This document shows positions 36,309-46,063 of a stretch of 64,000 bases of DNA, one piece after another. Position 1 is the first letter of the stretch, and every line of letters starts with the position of its first letter. Made by a program: the position numbers and the translations under genes. The stretch is from Nymphaea colorata (Eukaryota > Streptophyta > Magnoliopsida > Nymphaeales > Nymphaeaceae). Below the pieces are notes generated by a model. That model had not been told where the DNA came from and ran no database searches. It saw only the letters and a list, made by a program, of their open reading frames with translations. Where the stretch lies: positions 13,618,854 to 13,682,853 of the forward strand of contig NC_045147.1 of the NCBI RefSeq assembly GCF_008831285.2, in the 5' to 3' direction.

Positions 36309-38987
36309 TCCTCTCTCTCTCTCTCCCTCTCTCTCTCTCTATCTTCCTGCGTGAGTACTGTTTTCTGGTTACAGATATTGGTGCTAGATTTCTATCACTA
36401 TTGGCCTGTTTTTTCCTCCTGTATTGGGCGCAGCCTATAAAACTTATTATTTTCCTTGTTCATTTCATTCTATGCTATCGAGCCGATTGCAAGCGTATTC
36501 TTGGCCCTCCAAATCCGTCCTTGTAATTTCTGTGTGGTTTGGTTTGTGCCCACGCCCATTCTCTTCCCCAATATGCCTGAAGCCATTGCCTTCTAGTCGC
36601 CGAGCTCTGCTGCACCACCCTCAGCCATGCCACCCCATCTCGGCCTACCTCAGCCTCAGGCCTCGCATTGATGAAGACATCGGCATTCACGAGAAAACCA
36701 CACAGCAGTTTGGCCATGCCAACGAAGACCTTCTAATTCAACATATGAAGTGAAAGCTCCAAAAGGCTGATCCAAAGCAAAGTTCTGACCACTGCTTCCA
36801 ATTGTAGCAGCATCCTTGGCTCCCATTTGCTCGAGACAATAGGCCTCACACCTTCCATTTGCCTAGTTGCAGAGCATTCTCCAAATATGCCTAGGAAAAA
36901 GTCTAGATAAGGAACAATCCTTTGGAAAGAACTGTAAACCTAACTTCCCCCATTGCAAACCACTGTTTGCGCAGATCTTGATAGATTTCTGTGCAATCTG
37001 GTCTTGCCCTATGGCTTCCATCATACAACATCGTAATGGCGGTCCAGCGAAAAGGCTAAAGTCTAAACCATTTACTCATGCACCTCCGAAGGGATCACCA
37101 GCATACGCTTTCCATCCATCTCACAAAATGCCAAATTTGGCAGCTCAAGCAATTCCTCCCAATCATTCTAATCCATCGTGCCAGCACTCCACGACCAACA
37201 CCCATGAGTGTCTCACCAGGAAAATGGGCCGAACGCCATTCTTGGAGAACTACTTCTTGCAATTCACCTCCTTCCAAGAATCAAAAGCCCTAGCACGATC
37301 ACCAACATCGATCAAAGTATGCAACAATTTTTCCAACCCTAGCGTGGAGATTTCACTTCATTCTCTCTGCAAGTCACTCGAAGCTTCCAACATCTTACAC
37401 TTTCAAATCCCTCAAGAACAGATGCTACACTTAATCTTAGCCAAAAGGCCAAGAAAGATATCAAGCTATAGACACATTCATCACGGCCCTTTTGTGAAGA
37501 ATGCAACCATTAAACATGTTTTCTTGATACCAAATTTGATTTTTGAAGCTAAAATTTCTACGAAACCTTTGAGATGTTGAAATGTATAGAAAACTAACAG
37601 TTCCAACTTGATTGAGCAAACTAGTTGTTAACTTTTACAAATCAACCATAAATATTAATTTTCATTTTAAGTTTACATACTTTAGCAGTCATAACTATAG
37701 ATTGGTAATATAGATTCATGATCTTAAGAAATTGTGATTAATTACAGCAGAAGTATGGATGCAGAAGGTGAGCAACTTTCAAAATCATCTATAAATTATA
37801 AACAACGGCCATGTTTACCTTCACCTTCTCACTACATTTATGACCTTATAACAAAAAAATATATAATTTTTTTCAGACGCAACCACATGGTTGTTCCTTT
37901 TGAAAGCTTTTTCCTTCTTCTTTTTCTATTTCATTTTTGCCTTGGAAAACCACACAGCTATTCCATGTGATCGCACAAAACAACACTGATCAGTTGTCAG
38001 AAAGTATCCAGACGAGTTCACCATAGGAAGCTTTAGTATCATCCACTTATGATAAATGTTTCAAATATTTTAAGTGACCGCTTTATCACTCAGTAGTGAA
38101 TAAAACATGATATTATGTTAGCAACACCCACTAAAGCACAAGAAGAACAGAAAAAGCCAAAATTACCGCATCTTCTGTATTCAATTTTCTGAATGGAGAA
38201 AAGAGCTCTCATAATTAAATAAGAAACATCAGATACCGGGTGGGTGCTGCGAGAGTTCTTGTTCTTGGGGACATGTGGAGTTTGAACGGCAGGTCTTGAT
38301 TTTTGGCAAGGAAGGTTGTTCACTACTTTGGCCCACATCATTTATCTGCTTCTCCGCTACAAACTCTCCACACTGAAATTTCTCCCGCTGGATGGAAGGC
38401 TTATATTTGCTGACACTGGCACTGTAGCCGCTATTCTGAGATGATACAGCCGGAACCGCACCAGAGAAATATATATTGTAATCAGGATGCCACGGAACTG
38501 AGGGAAGGTACTCCGACATTGAGGATCCCGTCGACGAACCAAAACCAGAACCAGCAGTATCCTGCACCCCCAACACGAGCGGCGTAGAATAGGGTTCATC
38601 TGCAATTACCCTCTCCTCGCCGAGCTCCATGTTCACCGGAACACTGGTATACTCGTACATCCCCGACGAATAACTGAAGCTGCTGGGAACTCCCCCAATC
38701 GCCGAAGTCGGGTAACTTGACACACCAAGACCTGCAGCAACATCAATGGGGCGCCAACAGTCTGGGACGGATGTAGGAGGATGCAGATGAAGACAGTTAT
38801 CAAGAGCGCCAGACAGGGGCGACGAGTAATCACGAAAGTTTGGCTCCACCAACTGAGAAGAGTTAGGCCTCTGGTTAACTGCATTCCTCTTCACTGTGAA
38901 GGGCGGGGCAAGGGGAGATAGGGTCGAAGACAACCCATGGTTCAAATTTGACACTTCTTTCTGGCGGAAAGATTCAAGAAGCGGCAT
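24626..38987 (-). CDS. Large plant-specific protein of unknown function, seven exons
   Basis: I assembled this gene from seven exons: 38987-38237, 30383-30333, 30191-28576, 26579-26409, 26106-25935, 25830-25393 and 25305-24626. All six introns are GT-AG and all phases match (1,1,0,0,1,1). The 3,879-nt CDS gives 1,292 residues and a TAA stop. The protein is low-complexity and Ser-rich, with no enzyme motif or membrane segment. Recognisable blocks: MPLLESFRQKEV at the start; DSPCWKGIP at about 523; LWLEAEAALC at 889-898; a 37-residue tandem repeat at 933-1006; two RILK-type blocks followed by LPDSID, one in each of the last two exons; DWEHVLKEEISC at the C-terminus. I recall this block order from an uncharacterised plant family, but know no function. 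Intron 1 is 7.85 kb and full of repeats. Exon 2 is only 51 nt. Uncertainty: an alternative or extra small exon in intron 1 or intron 3 cannot be excluded. Confidence 0.85.
26580..28575 (-). other. Intron 3 of the large gene
   Basis: 2.0-kb intron with GT donor at 28575 and AG acceptor ending at 26580. No nested gene or clear transposon found; only short repeat-free open frames. Confidence 0.7.
31371..31422. repeat. (AT)n microsatellite
   Basis: About 26 AT units beside an inverted-repeat element. Confidence 0.95.
31433..31540. mobile_element. Small inverted-repeat (foldback) element
   Basis: Two arms of about 33 bases, 31435-31469 and 31503-31538, are nearly perfect inverse copies; each carries AAAGACTGAAATACCC or its complement. 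The loop is about 33 bases. It could be a tiny MITE or the ends of a deleted DNA transposon, and it forms a stable hairpin in the intron RNA. Confidence 0.6.
31652..31987. mobile_element. Foldback element flanked by AT and TG microsatellites
   Basis: Arms at about 31688-31780 and 31840-31932 are imperfect inverse copies. Both contain CTTTTCA-AGTCACCCA-type sequence near the outside and GAGG/GAGAAAAACAA-type sequence toward the loop. The outer edges run into an AT repeat (31652-31677) on the left and an AT-then-TG repeat (31936-31987) on the right. Noncoding. Confidence 0.6.
32280..35260 (-). mobile_element. Defective LINE retrotransposon nested in intron 1
   Basis: Same strand as the host gene, multiply frameshifted. 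Near 34817 it starts MKINSWNVRVL, the first motif of the apurinic-type endonuclease (normally NWNxRGL-like). Endonuclease continues to about 34200. At 33807-33367 it has ARISWLKGDCNNKF and NSAPGPDGFPNTFFQ, the classic N-terminal motifs of plant LINE reverse transcriptase. Near 32930 comes LRQGDPLFPYLF, another RT motif. At 32841-32590 it has EHYAGMKINLQK. The catalytic F/YADD stretch expected between the last two is absent, apparently by deletion. Sequence from 35260 to about 34820 may be the tail of ORF1. No zinc-binding C-terminal domain or poly(A) end is clear. Inactive. Confidence 0.88.
36187..36195 (+). promoter_or_regulatory. TATA box in LTR-like segment
   Basis: TATAAATAG at the end of the tandem-repeat block and about 60 bases before a CT-rich leader. 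It points antisense to the host gene, so it could start an intronic antisense transcript if active. Confidence 0.5.
36254..36340. repeat. (CT)n microsatellite, interrupted
   Basis: Two CT runs separated by ATCTATCTTC-like interruptions. Confidence 0.9.
36400..37413. other. Anonymous intronic sequence between LTR-like segment and U2 fragment
   Basis: A 237-codon open frame (36867-37580, plus) crosses the antisense of the U2 fragment and has no motif, so I do not treat it as a gene. The minus strand looks mRNA-like in base composition but carries stops. Origin unknown. Confidence 0.35.
37414..37461 (-). pseudogene. Truncated U2 snRNA pseudogene (first 48 nt)
   Basis: Read on the minus strand from 37461, the segment matches nucleotides 1-48 of plant U2 snRNA as I know it, with four mismatches (44 of 48). 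It includes the invariant GGCCTTTTGGCTAAGAT block at 37450-37434. The match stops abruptly after CTGTTCTT, before stem-loop IIa. The four differences are C to T at U2 positions 4, 11 and 29, and T to C at 38. The last changes the branch-point-recognition GTAGTA to GTAGCA, so this copy would be non-functional even if transcribed. No upstream snRNA promoter element (USE) was noticed. It is most simply a 5'-end retrocopy, perhaps part of a chimeric insertion. Confidence 0.82.
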
Positions 38988-38999
38988 TTTTCTCTCTTT

Positions 39000-41880
39000 C
39001 TCGATTTTTTTTTCTCTTTATCGCTAATTTCAAACAAAACAAACGATCTAAACCACAAGACCGCCAAGAAGCACGATGTCTAGTGATTAAAAACCCTAAA
39101 GTTTCAGACGAGAAGCGGAACAAAAGTAGACCAGAAACCAAACGCGAAAAAGACGCAGCTAGATGTTTTTATACCCGAAAAATCAACAAATTCACGATTC
39201 CGATCGAGGAAGTTGGGTTCTGAATGTTTTTTTGGCAGATTTCTTGATCGAAAGCACATGCACCAAGCAAAAGACAAAACGATAACGCAGCAGAAAAATT
39301 GAGCAAGGTTACGGAGAAAGAGGGCCGGCTTCTTCCTCAACTACTGAACGCAGAATCGATCTTCTTCCCCCCTCGATTACGTTTGAAGATCGTAAAATAA
39401 AAAGCCCGAGGCCTTTTTCTCCTTGTGTGCTGTGGAAGAAATCGAAGGGGGAGAAAACTTTCTGTCGCTTCGAAGGCCACGAGGAAGATGGAAACGAAGA
39501 CCAGGAAGATTACGGAGTAAGGCAAGCTAGCCCAAGCCAACATGCCGAACCTACCCTTATGACTTACCCCAAATAACACGTGTATCGCATTTCGCGGGAA
39601 ATTTATGATACGAGTTGTTACTTTCTCTTCACCCGATACGATACGATGCCCCTTCATTTAAATTATTGGTTATTTATAAATAAAAAAATAACAATGATAT
39701 ATATTTAATTTACGGCAGAGATTAGTGTGGATCTTTGCTATGATGAGCGTTCCGTTACCGCTAACATATTCTTATTTTGGATTTTTCAGGATTTGAACTT
39801 TGTGGGTGTAAGAAAAACCTCCTTTTTTTACTTCAGATTTTGATTAATTTTGACTGTTAAGTAGGGATTTCAAGTAGGATGCACAATAAGTTAACTCAAG
39901 TTGAGCACGAGTCAACTTATTTATTGAGTTCAGGCATAAAGGTAAATTCATTTGGTTAAAGAATCTAAACTCGAGTTAGGTAGCCTTGGCTCATTTAAGC
40001 TCATTGTATGTGCATTTGTGAAATATCATTGAAACTAACAATAAAGTCCAACCTAATGATATCAACCCAAGTTCTACAGTTCATCTTTTTGTTTTCTTCT
40101 TCGTTTTAAGAATTTTTTTTTTTTTTGGTAAAGAAGCTGTTGTTTCTTGGCTTATAGTACTTAACTATGAGAAATTAACCAATGGACTTTGTGAACAACA
40201 CTAAATGTTGAGTCTAACACGTTGTCACAAAATTCACCTTTTGGCTCATATAGGAACGAAGGTTGCCGCAAACTCTCAGCCAACTGCCGTTCTTCTAAGT
40301 TTCATTCCTTGACGAACTAAGAAATGTAGTCCTTCTCAACACTCAACGAACCATTTTCACACATTTCGCATATCAACATTCTCAACACTCAACGAACCAT
40401 TTTCACACATTTCGCATATCAACAACCACATAGGTGGTGATTGTGAGACTTCCTCAAGACACATCATTTGTTAATTATGGCAATCAACCATTGTCTTAAC
40501 CAAAGTTAAACATTAGTGAAGGTTAAACATTATCTTCACTGGATTGTGCACCACCATAGTTGGTTGCAACTTATGTATTCGATAGGAGAATCAATTATGA
40601 CTAAGGGTGGAACCAGAAATTTTTGTCTATGGAACACTAAAGATATAGGTAACAAATTTTCAATTGGCCTTGGAGCAGTGACCCTGGTCCATTTGCATTA
40701 TGCAACATTTGCTCAGCATTTAGTTGTACTAAAGCATTATTTAGGTAACAATGATATGAATATTTGGTTTTCTCATTTGTGTGTAATTGGTGAGCAAGTG
40801 ACATTCACACACATGAGTGAAATTTGAAAATGAAAATTAAACAAATTCAGATGAAGAATGTGTGATACAAATTTCATGAAATGGTGAGTCGGCAGGAGCA
40901 CCTAGGTTGATTGATTAACCATCTAGGTTGCTATACCGGCACAACCTAATGTATAGAAGGATTTTACCATGACTCTTATTGGCCAATATTGGAGGAGCTT
41001 GAAAGCTTTTGCTGAGAGGCATTAATGCCTTGTATCAAAGGCACTAATGTATGGTATCAAATTTTGAACCCTTCAAAAAATCTTGGACTCTTTATTCTTG
41101 CAAATGATTGTGAGACATCAATATGTAAATAAAAAATTCTGTGGGTGTAAGTGGGAAATTGTCCATATGTGTTTGCCTTCAAGTGTCATCTTTATGCAAG
41201 GGTCATGTTAATCTTCTCCGTATCATTTAATTTGAAGGAATGTCATTGAAAAGACATTTCCTACAAGTGCTTGAGTCTAAGTTTCACTTCATACCAAAAA
41301 CATTTTATATACATATATAAACCCTGCTGTTTATTTTATCAAAATTATAAAACACACTATTAAATGTGTTTCTCGAGAAAAGGTTCTAGAAATGCACTAG
41401 ATTTTGACACTAGATTTCAAATCCATGTTGAGTAGCAAACACTCAAATATAAAGTTTGTGAGAGTTGGTTCAGACTTCAAATCTTAGGATCTGTGTTTCT
41501 TAAAGGTTTCTTAAAAGTTGTTTGGCACTGGTAACAAATTATTACTATGTACTAACATTGCTCTAAAAAATTGAGGCACATTCATGTAACCCTATAACAT
41601 AAACATAGTGTTTCATGAATTTATCCCAAATCTGAAACTAAACAATAACAATTGTTATGGGTAACAAAGGATCCCGTAGGAATGGTTTAGCAATAAAAAC
41701 AATGACATATTGTTTCATTCATTTTGTATATCTATTTCATTAATCTTTGAAACGAACAGATGGAAAAGTATACAACTATACCCATTGTTAAACACCTCTT
41801 GGTGATCTTATAGATCTGAATCTTTCAAAGGTTGCCTAAGGTTTGCAACACTTCCAGCTTCTCGACAAAACTTAGTTATC
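39000..41880. other. Upstream region of the large gene and gene-free stretch
   Basis: 39000-39660 is probably promoter and 5' leader of the large minus-strand gene; I cannot place the transcription start. 39850-40070 resembles the GAGCTCGAG-type repeat seen at 45039-45539. The rest lacks gene signatures. Confidence 0.45.
40333..40424. repeat. 46-bp perfect tandem duplication
   Basis: Two identical adjacent units of 46 bp, each beginning TTCTCAACACTCAACG and ending CGCATATCAACA. Perfect identity implies a recent event. Confidence 0.9.
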
Positions 41881-42408
41881 GGTTGTGGTCCTTGATTTAG
41901 GCATCAGGAGGCGACGGGGCATGAGGACCAACCTAAAGTGCCCAACCGAAGTTGAAAGACGAAGAAACGGACAAGAATCCCACACCGCCCACCCACCACG
42001 TGTGGTCGAATTGGCAGATCGGAAGACGGGATTGACCTGCCTGGTAGGTAGAGCCAGAGCTTCTTCCGTTCAACTCTCTAAACTAAATCTCAACTTTATC
42101 ACTCAGGTTTTTTCATGATATCGTGTTTGACGCCCAGTAGAAAGCTTCCTTCCTCCTTCTATGGTGCTTTGTTTTCGAGAAAGGAAGGGACATGCTCTTC
42201 GAGGATTCACTGCAACACGCAAATCGATTTAGAGGGCTATACTCCTAACACAGTATGTGGAGATTTCATAGCCTTGCAACATTCACCCGAAAGTAGTAAT
42301 ACGTAAAATTTGAAACGAGAACGACCCAGGCCAGGCGCCCCACCGGTATTTATGTGGGCAGGCACAAGACCCAGGATTCATCTCCGGTCGGCGTGTGCTG
42401 AGGGGCAG

Positions 42409-42600
42409 ATGATTCAGGTGGCGTTGGTGGCGGAGTTGGTGGAGCCGTACGCCAGACTGGTGTCGAGGATGGTGGAGCAACTACTTCGAGGGACGCCGTT
42501 TCCCATCCGGCTCAGGAGGATCCTCAACCGCAGAACCGCTCCCCGCTTCTACTCCCCTTCGCCCGCACCTTCTCAGCCTCCAGAGATCTTCGCACCGTAG
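42409..42600 (+). CDS. Small hypothetical protein (63 aa), tentative
   Basis: ORF of 63 residues: an amphipathic N-terminal half with VAELVEPYARLVSRMVEQLL, then RGTPFPIRLRRILNRR, then a Pro/Ser-rich tail. The phrase before the tail resembles a small plant protein family I recall with a VVEQLL-(S/H)-x-APFPRRVR-like core, but this is from memory and unverified. The region is markedly more GC-rich (about 60%) than its surroundings and carries a G-box (CACGTG) about 400 bases upstream at 41998. An in-frame ATG at 42310 would add 33 residues; the inner one is chosen because conserved-looking sequence begins there. A putative donor (GTAGGT) starts at the stop codon, so a 3' UTR intron or longer gene is possible. 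Confidence 0.4.
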   Translation: MIQVALVAELVEPYARLVSRMVEQLLRGTPFPIRLRRILNRRTAPRFYSPSPAPSQPPEIFAP

Positions 42601-42609
42601 GTCTGGTCT

Positions 42610-43136
42610 CTTTTCCGTTTTCTGATTTTTCTGAGAGAAAACCTTCAATCGGAGGCTCGCAGGGGAAAGCGAAGACAGGGCTTTCTGTTCATAAGGCCTT
42701 CCCATTCGAGAGAAAGTGTGTCCTGCTTTAACTACACAGTAGCGGCGAACCCGTAAGTGGAGGCAGTCGCATTTACATCAACATGTTCACAAATTAATCA
42801 CTCATCAGATGTGGGCAGCTGTTGAAGTTGTTCTTCTTCTTCTTCTTTTTTTTTTTTGGTCAAGTTTTCTTGATACTCTTAGTGGAAACTGTAAAAACAA
42901 AATAGTACTACATCATGATTTTTTTTGGGTTTTCCTATTTTTGTTTCTTCTTGTCTTTCTTCCCGTTTTTGATCTTTTAAGTTGGGCAATTTTGGGATGG
43001 CAGCGAAGGCGCATACACAGAAGGGAATGGTAGATGTGGGCAGTTGCTTGAATGTGACTTAAGGAGACCTTGTTTTCTTCGAAGTTTTGGCGCCTTGATT
43101 CCATAAGTTCATCCTATTGTAATTTTCCTTGTTTGC

Positions 43137-43174
<38 letters not shown>

Positions 43175-44000
43175 GAGAGGGAGAAGCAGAAGCGGCAAGT
43201 CTGTGCATGGAAGCCATTTTTGGAACTATCTTCCCTTCCTCTGGTTCCTCTGTGGTACATGAAGGCATAATGGCCCAACAAATAGAGATCAGCGGAAGGC
43301 ACTTATGAAAAGACCAACTCTGCCAAAGCTAAAGATATTATGAAATGATTGTATGCTTTTGTACCAAGGGAACATTTTGTTGAGGGTCTGCATTTTGGCT
43401 TAATTTCAGAATCATGACTCACATTTCTAATCTTCTGATAACAGCTTCTTGTTTAAAAACACTCATAAAAAAGTGTGTGATTTCTCGCCTACCAAACTGA
43501 TCTCTTAATGTACGCTCACTTACCAGCGTCCCTCTTCTGGGTTGACTCAGGTTATTATAGCTATTTTTTATCTGTCAAACTAGTTTAAATATGTGCTTTA
43601 GGACATGTTTTGGCAACAGTGACAACTTGTTACTGTTTTATGAATCGTCTTCCAATATTTGTAATAGATTTCTGGACCATAATATATGAATCTGCTCCAA
43701 CTAAGTGGGATGGTAACAATTTGTTACTGCGGCCAAATGGGCCGCTAAGGATTAGATTATGTGTTTTGACGATTGAAGCAAAAGCACTTGCTGGGCTAGA
43801 GGGTTATGCTCCTTACCATTATTACGAACAAAAATTAAGATTTAGGGTTTATGATTTAGGATTAGAAGTTGATTACTTGTGGTTGTTTGTAAAATTGAAC
43901 TTTCGGTGATTTGATAGGGTTCAGTTCAGTTCTGCAATCGAATGTGAGTCCATCTAACTCCCGATGCAATTACATTGAAAAGTGTATATTCTAAAAAGAA
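42610..44000. other. Gene-free stretch
   Basis: Possible 3' region of the small ORF at 42409-42600, then AT-rich sequence with a GA repeat at 43142-43172. No other gene seen. Confidence 0.4.
43142..43172. repeat. (GA)n microsatellite
   Basis: About 15 GA units; open frames on both strands here are repeat-encoded. Confidence 0.9.
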
Positions 44001-44003
44001 AAT

Positions 44004-44655
44004 TACTACTACTACAAAAACATCAGTAAATATTTGAAAATGTCTACTCGCTGACATTGTCTCCGAAGCTACCCTGAACATTAGAGAAGATCTGTCACTA
44101 AATCATTAACTGATTTTCAGTCAAAAAGTTGGAGACTAAACCATTATTGGCGTCTGTCGGCAGTGTTAGGGACACCGATAATTATTGACGACGATAACTA
44201 CTCAGGCAATGTTAACGTTGCAAATTTAAATGAAACATGACTTTTATTAACGCCTCTTCGGCGTCAGACAAAATTTTAATGATGTACGGTGCTTTGCATC
44301 AATAAGAACTTCTACTGAAATGACATCATATGTCAGGAAAGGGTTTTCTACGTATTTTTATCATCATTCATATTACTGAAATAACATTGTTTATAAACGC
44401 AACATCGTTTATTTCGTCAACGAAAACCTAAGCTGCTTACAAATTTTACTAGCGTTCACCCCATTTTGTGAATGAAGATGGCAACCTTTACTGCCGTCCC
44501 TTTTACTGACGTTCCGCTTTTTCCATCAAACCTTTTCTAATATTGTCTTCATCGTGCCATTGAATGTAAACTTTCAGTAACATTCCAGACATCGGCGATA
44601 GTATAACATTGTTGACACCTTTTTTCGTCAATAAAGAGTGCCTGGTTTGTAGTAT
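44004..44655. mobile_element. Possible CACTA-like non-autonomous element
   Basis: The left edge reads ACTACTACAAAAAC and the right edge, reversed, reads TACTACAAACCAGG, resembling the CACTACAA ends of CACTA transposons. The interior has recurring GACG/CGTC-containing stretches (GGCGTCTGTCGG, CTCTTCGGCGTC, ACATCGGCGATAG) in both orientations but no transposase. A 3-bp target duplication could not be fixed. Confidence 0.42.
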
Positions 44656-44873
44656 AAATTGCCATCAATACTTAAAATAAGTATCACAAATGATTTTTTT
44701 TTTCATTATGTATGGCATACATAATAATAACAAATTATTATTCAAAATAATAAATTCGCAAAATACAAAGTTAGAGATTTTTGAAATCATATCTAAACTT
44801 TTCATTATTGTTAAAAACACACCATAGTTCTTCCAACACTAATAAGAAGGTCCATAAATCCAAGTTTGATTAC

Positions 44874-44951
44874 ATCCAAAACACTCCAACAACCTGGTTT
44901 TAGAGGTAAAACCAGGTTTATCCAGTTTTGGAGTGTCGTCCAAACACCCTA
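44874..44951. mobile_element. Short palindromic MITE relative
   Basis: Hairpin-forming: ACCTGGTTTTAGAGG is followed by TAAAACCAGGT, enclosed by CCAAAACACTCC and its inverse GGAGTG, with GTCCAAACACCC at the right end. The terminal motif and the CTGGTTTT interior match the 6257-6552 element, so it is probably a deletion derivative. Confidence 0.55.
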
Positions 44952-45038
44952 GAATAGTTTATACCTTCTGCATGTCATAGTTATTAAAAGGTTTTCTTCA
45001 CCTTTCATATGAAAGGAAAGAACATCATTTACCATGTC

Positions 45039-45539
45039 TATAGGGGTGACCACGAGCCGAGTCGAGCTCAAGCTCGGCCGGTTAATGAAACCTCGAGCTC
45101 GATTCAGTTCAAGCTCGAGCTCGACTCGGTAGTTACATGTTAAGCTTAAGTTCGACTTTATTAAGGTTTGACAAACTCGTTTGAATAGAATTGATATTCA
45201 TTGTTATGTGTTGAGATTGAGTTTGATCCCATTAAGGCTCAACAAACTCAGAATATAATTTATATTACGTGTTGAGCTCAAGCTCAACTTGATTAAGACT
45301 CAACAAGCTCGTAAACTCATTGAATATATCAGCTTGATTAAGGTTTGACAAATTCAATTAAGGCTTTAGCTCGACTTGGCAATTACGTGTTGAGCTCAAA
45401 CTCAACTTGATTATTTGGACGAGTCGACTCATGAACTCGAGCTCGACCTCGACTCGTTAAGCAAATAACTCAAATCGAACTCATTTACTACATGAGCTTT
45501 AATGAGTCGCTCGAGTAGCTAGACTTGTTCACCCCTATA
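45039..45539. mobile_element. MITE-like element with TATAGGGGTGA termini and TGTC flanks
   Basis: 501 bp. Left end TATAGGGGTGACCA (45039-45052) pairs with right end TGTTCACCCCTATA (inverse, one mismatch). The copy is flanked on both sides by TGTC (45035-45038 and 45540-45543), a plausible target duplication. The interior is built of diverged GAGCTCGAGCTCGAC-like and TTGAGCTCAAGCTC-like units in both orientations. Noncoding. Similar units occur near 39850-40070, 48950-49170, 52570-52750 and 56620-56740. Confidence 0.65.
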
Positions 45540-45939
45540 TGTCAGGCATTTGTAATTGAGGCTTGCACTAGAAGAAAGGAAAAACGTAGGGCATATGTTT
45601 GAGACTCTGACCAACAAGTAGCTACCTAAGCAAAAGTTTTTAAATAACAAAAAGAGACGAAGAAAAGAGTAAATTATAAAGTTGAAATGGGGGTCTTGGA
45701 CTGAGTCGAGGAATATTCAATGCAACCTTTAGCTGGAGGCAAAAGAAAGGTCCTCAGAACATCCAACACAAGAATAATGCTAAGTCAAAACCAGCAAATA
45801 AGAAAAACTAAAAGAGCAAGGAAGCGGTTCCTTGAGAAAAGAAGAATGCCATCGTCAAAGCCATCCCAATCTTTACCTTCTCCCACCTTCTTCTCTTCCC
45901 CAAGCTTAGCATTTCATGAAATCTCAAAACCATCCCATC

Positions 45940-45948
45940 TATATAAAC
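45940..45948 (+). promoter_or_regulatory. TATA box of first HIPP gene
   Basis: TATATAAAC, 116 bases before the ATG at 46064, in a spacing that leaves a leader of about 85 bases. Confidence 0.6.
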
Positions 45949-46063
45949 TCATAGACGAAAATAACGAGAGGCCAAAGAGTTTCCCCAGCGAGCTACAGTG
46001 ATTCAAGCAGCAGCTTCGCTATCAACTGACTGACTCTTAATCAAGCATTAATCCTTCTCTTCC

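Larger units (their letters stand above)
35818..36345 (+). mobile_element. LTR-like promoter segment with tandem repeats, TATA box and CT leader
   Basis: Four to five diverged copies of a 47-49 bp unit (starting GAAG-TCTCCTAGGATTCTA and ending CCTTGTAATATGT) run 35991-36175; a longer first unit may begin at 35921. A strong TATA box (TATAAATAG, 36187-36195) follows, then a pyrimidine leader of CT repeats (36254-36340). Tandem enhancer-like repeats before a TATA box are typical of a retrotransposon U3-R region. The left boundary at TGTTAAACC (35818) is a guess, and no partner LTR was found. Confidence 0.5.
30384..38236 (-). other. Intron 1 of the large gene (7.85 kb), loaded with repeats
   Basis: Bounded by a GT donor at 38236 and an AG acceptor ending at 30384; the splice joins exon 1 (phase 1) in frame to the 51-nt exon 2. 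From left to right it holds: an AT microsatellite, a small inverted-repeat element, a second inverted-repeat element with AT and TG repeats, a defective LINE, an LTR-like promoter segment with tandem repeats, and a U2 snRNA fragment. The remaining sequence (30384-31370 and 37580-38236) shows no gene. Confidence 0.8.

Noticed and set aside
36815-36835. Partial match to the miR169 sequence (minus strand, AGCCAAGGATG)
   Set aside because: Only 11 bases match and there is no hairpin partner.
36867-37580. 237-codon open frame on the plus strand
   Set aside because: It runs through the antisense of the U2 snRNA fragment and has no motif or splice logic; the long frame is chance in stop-poor sequence.
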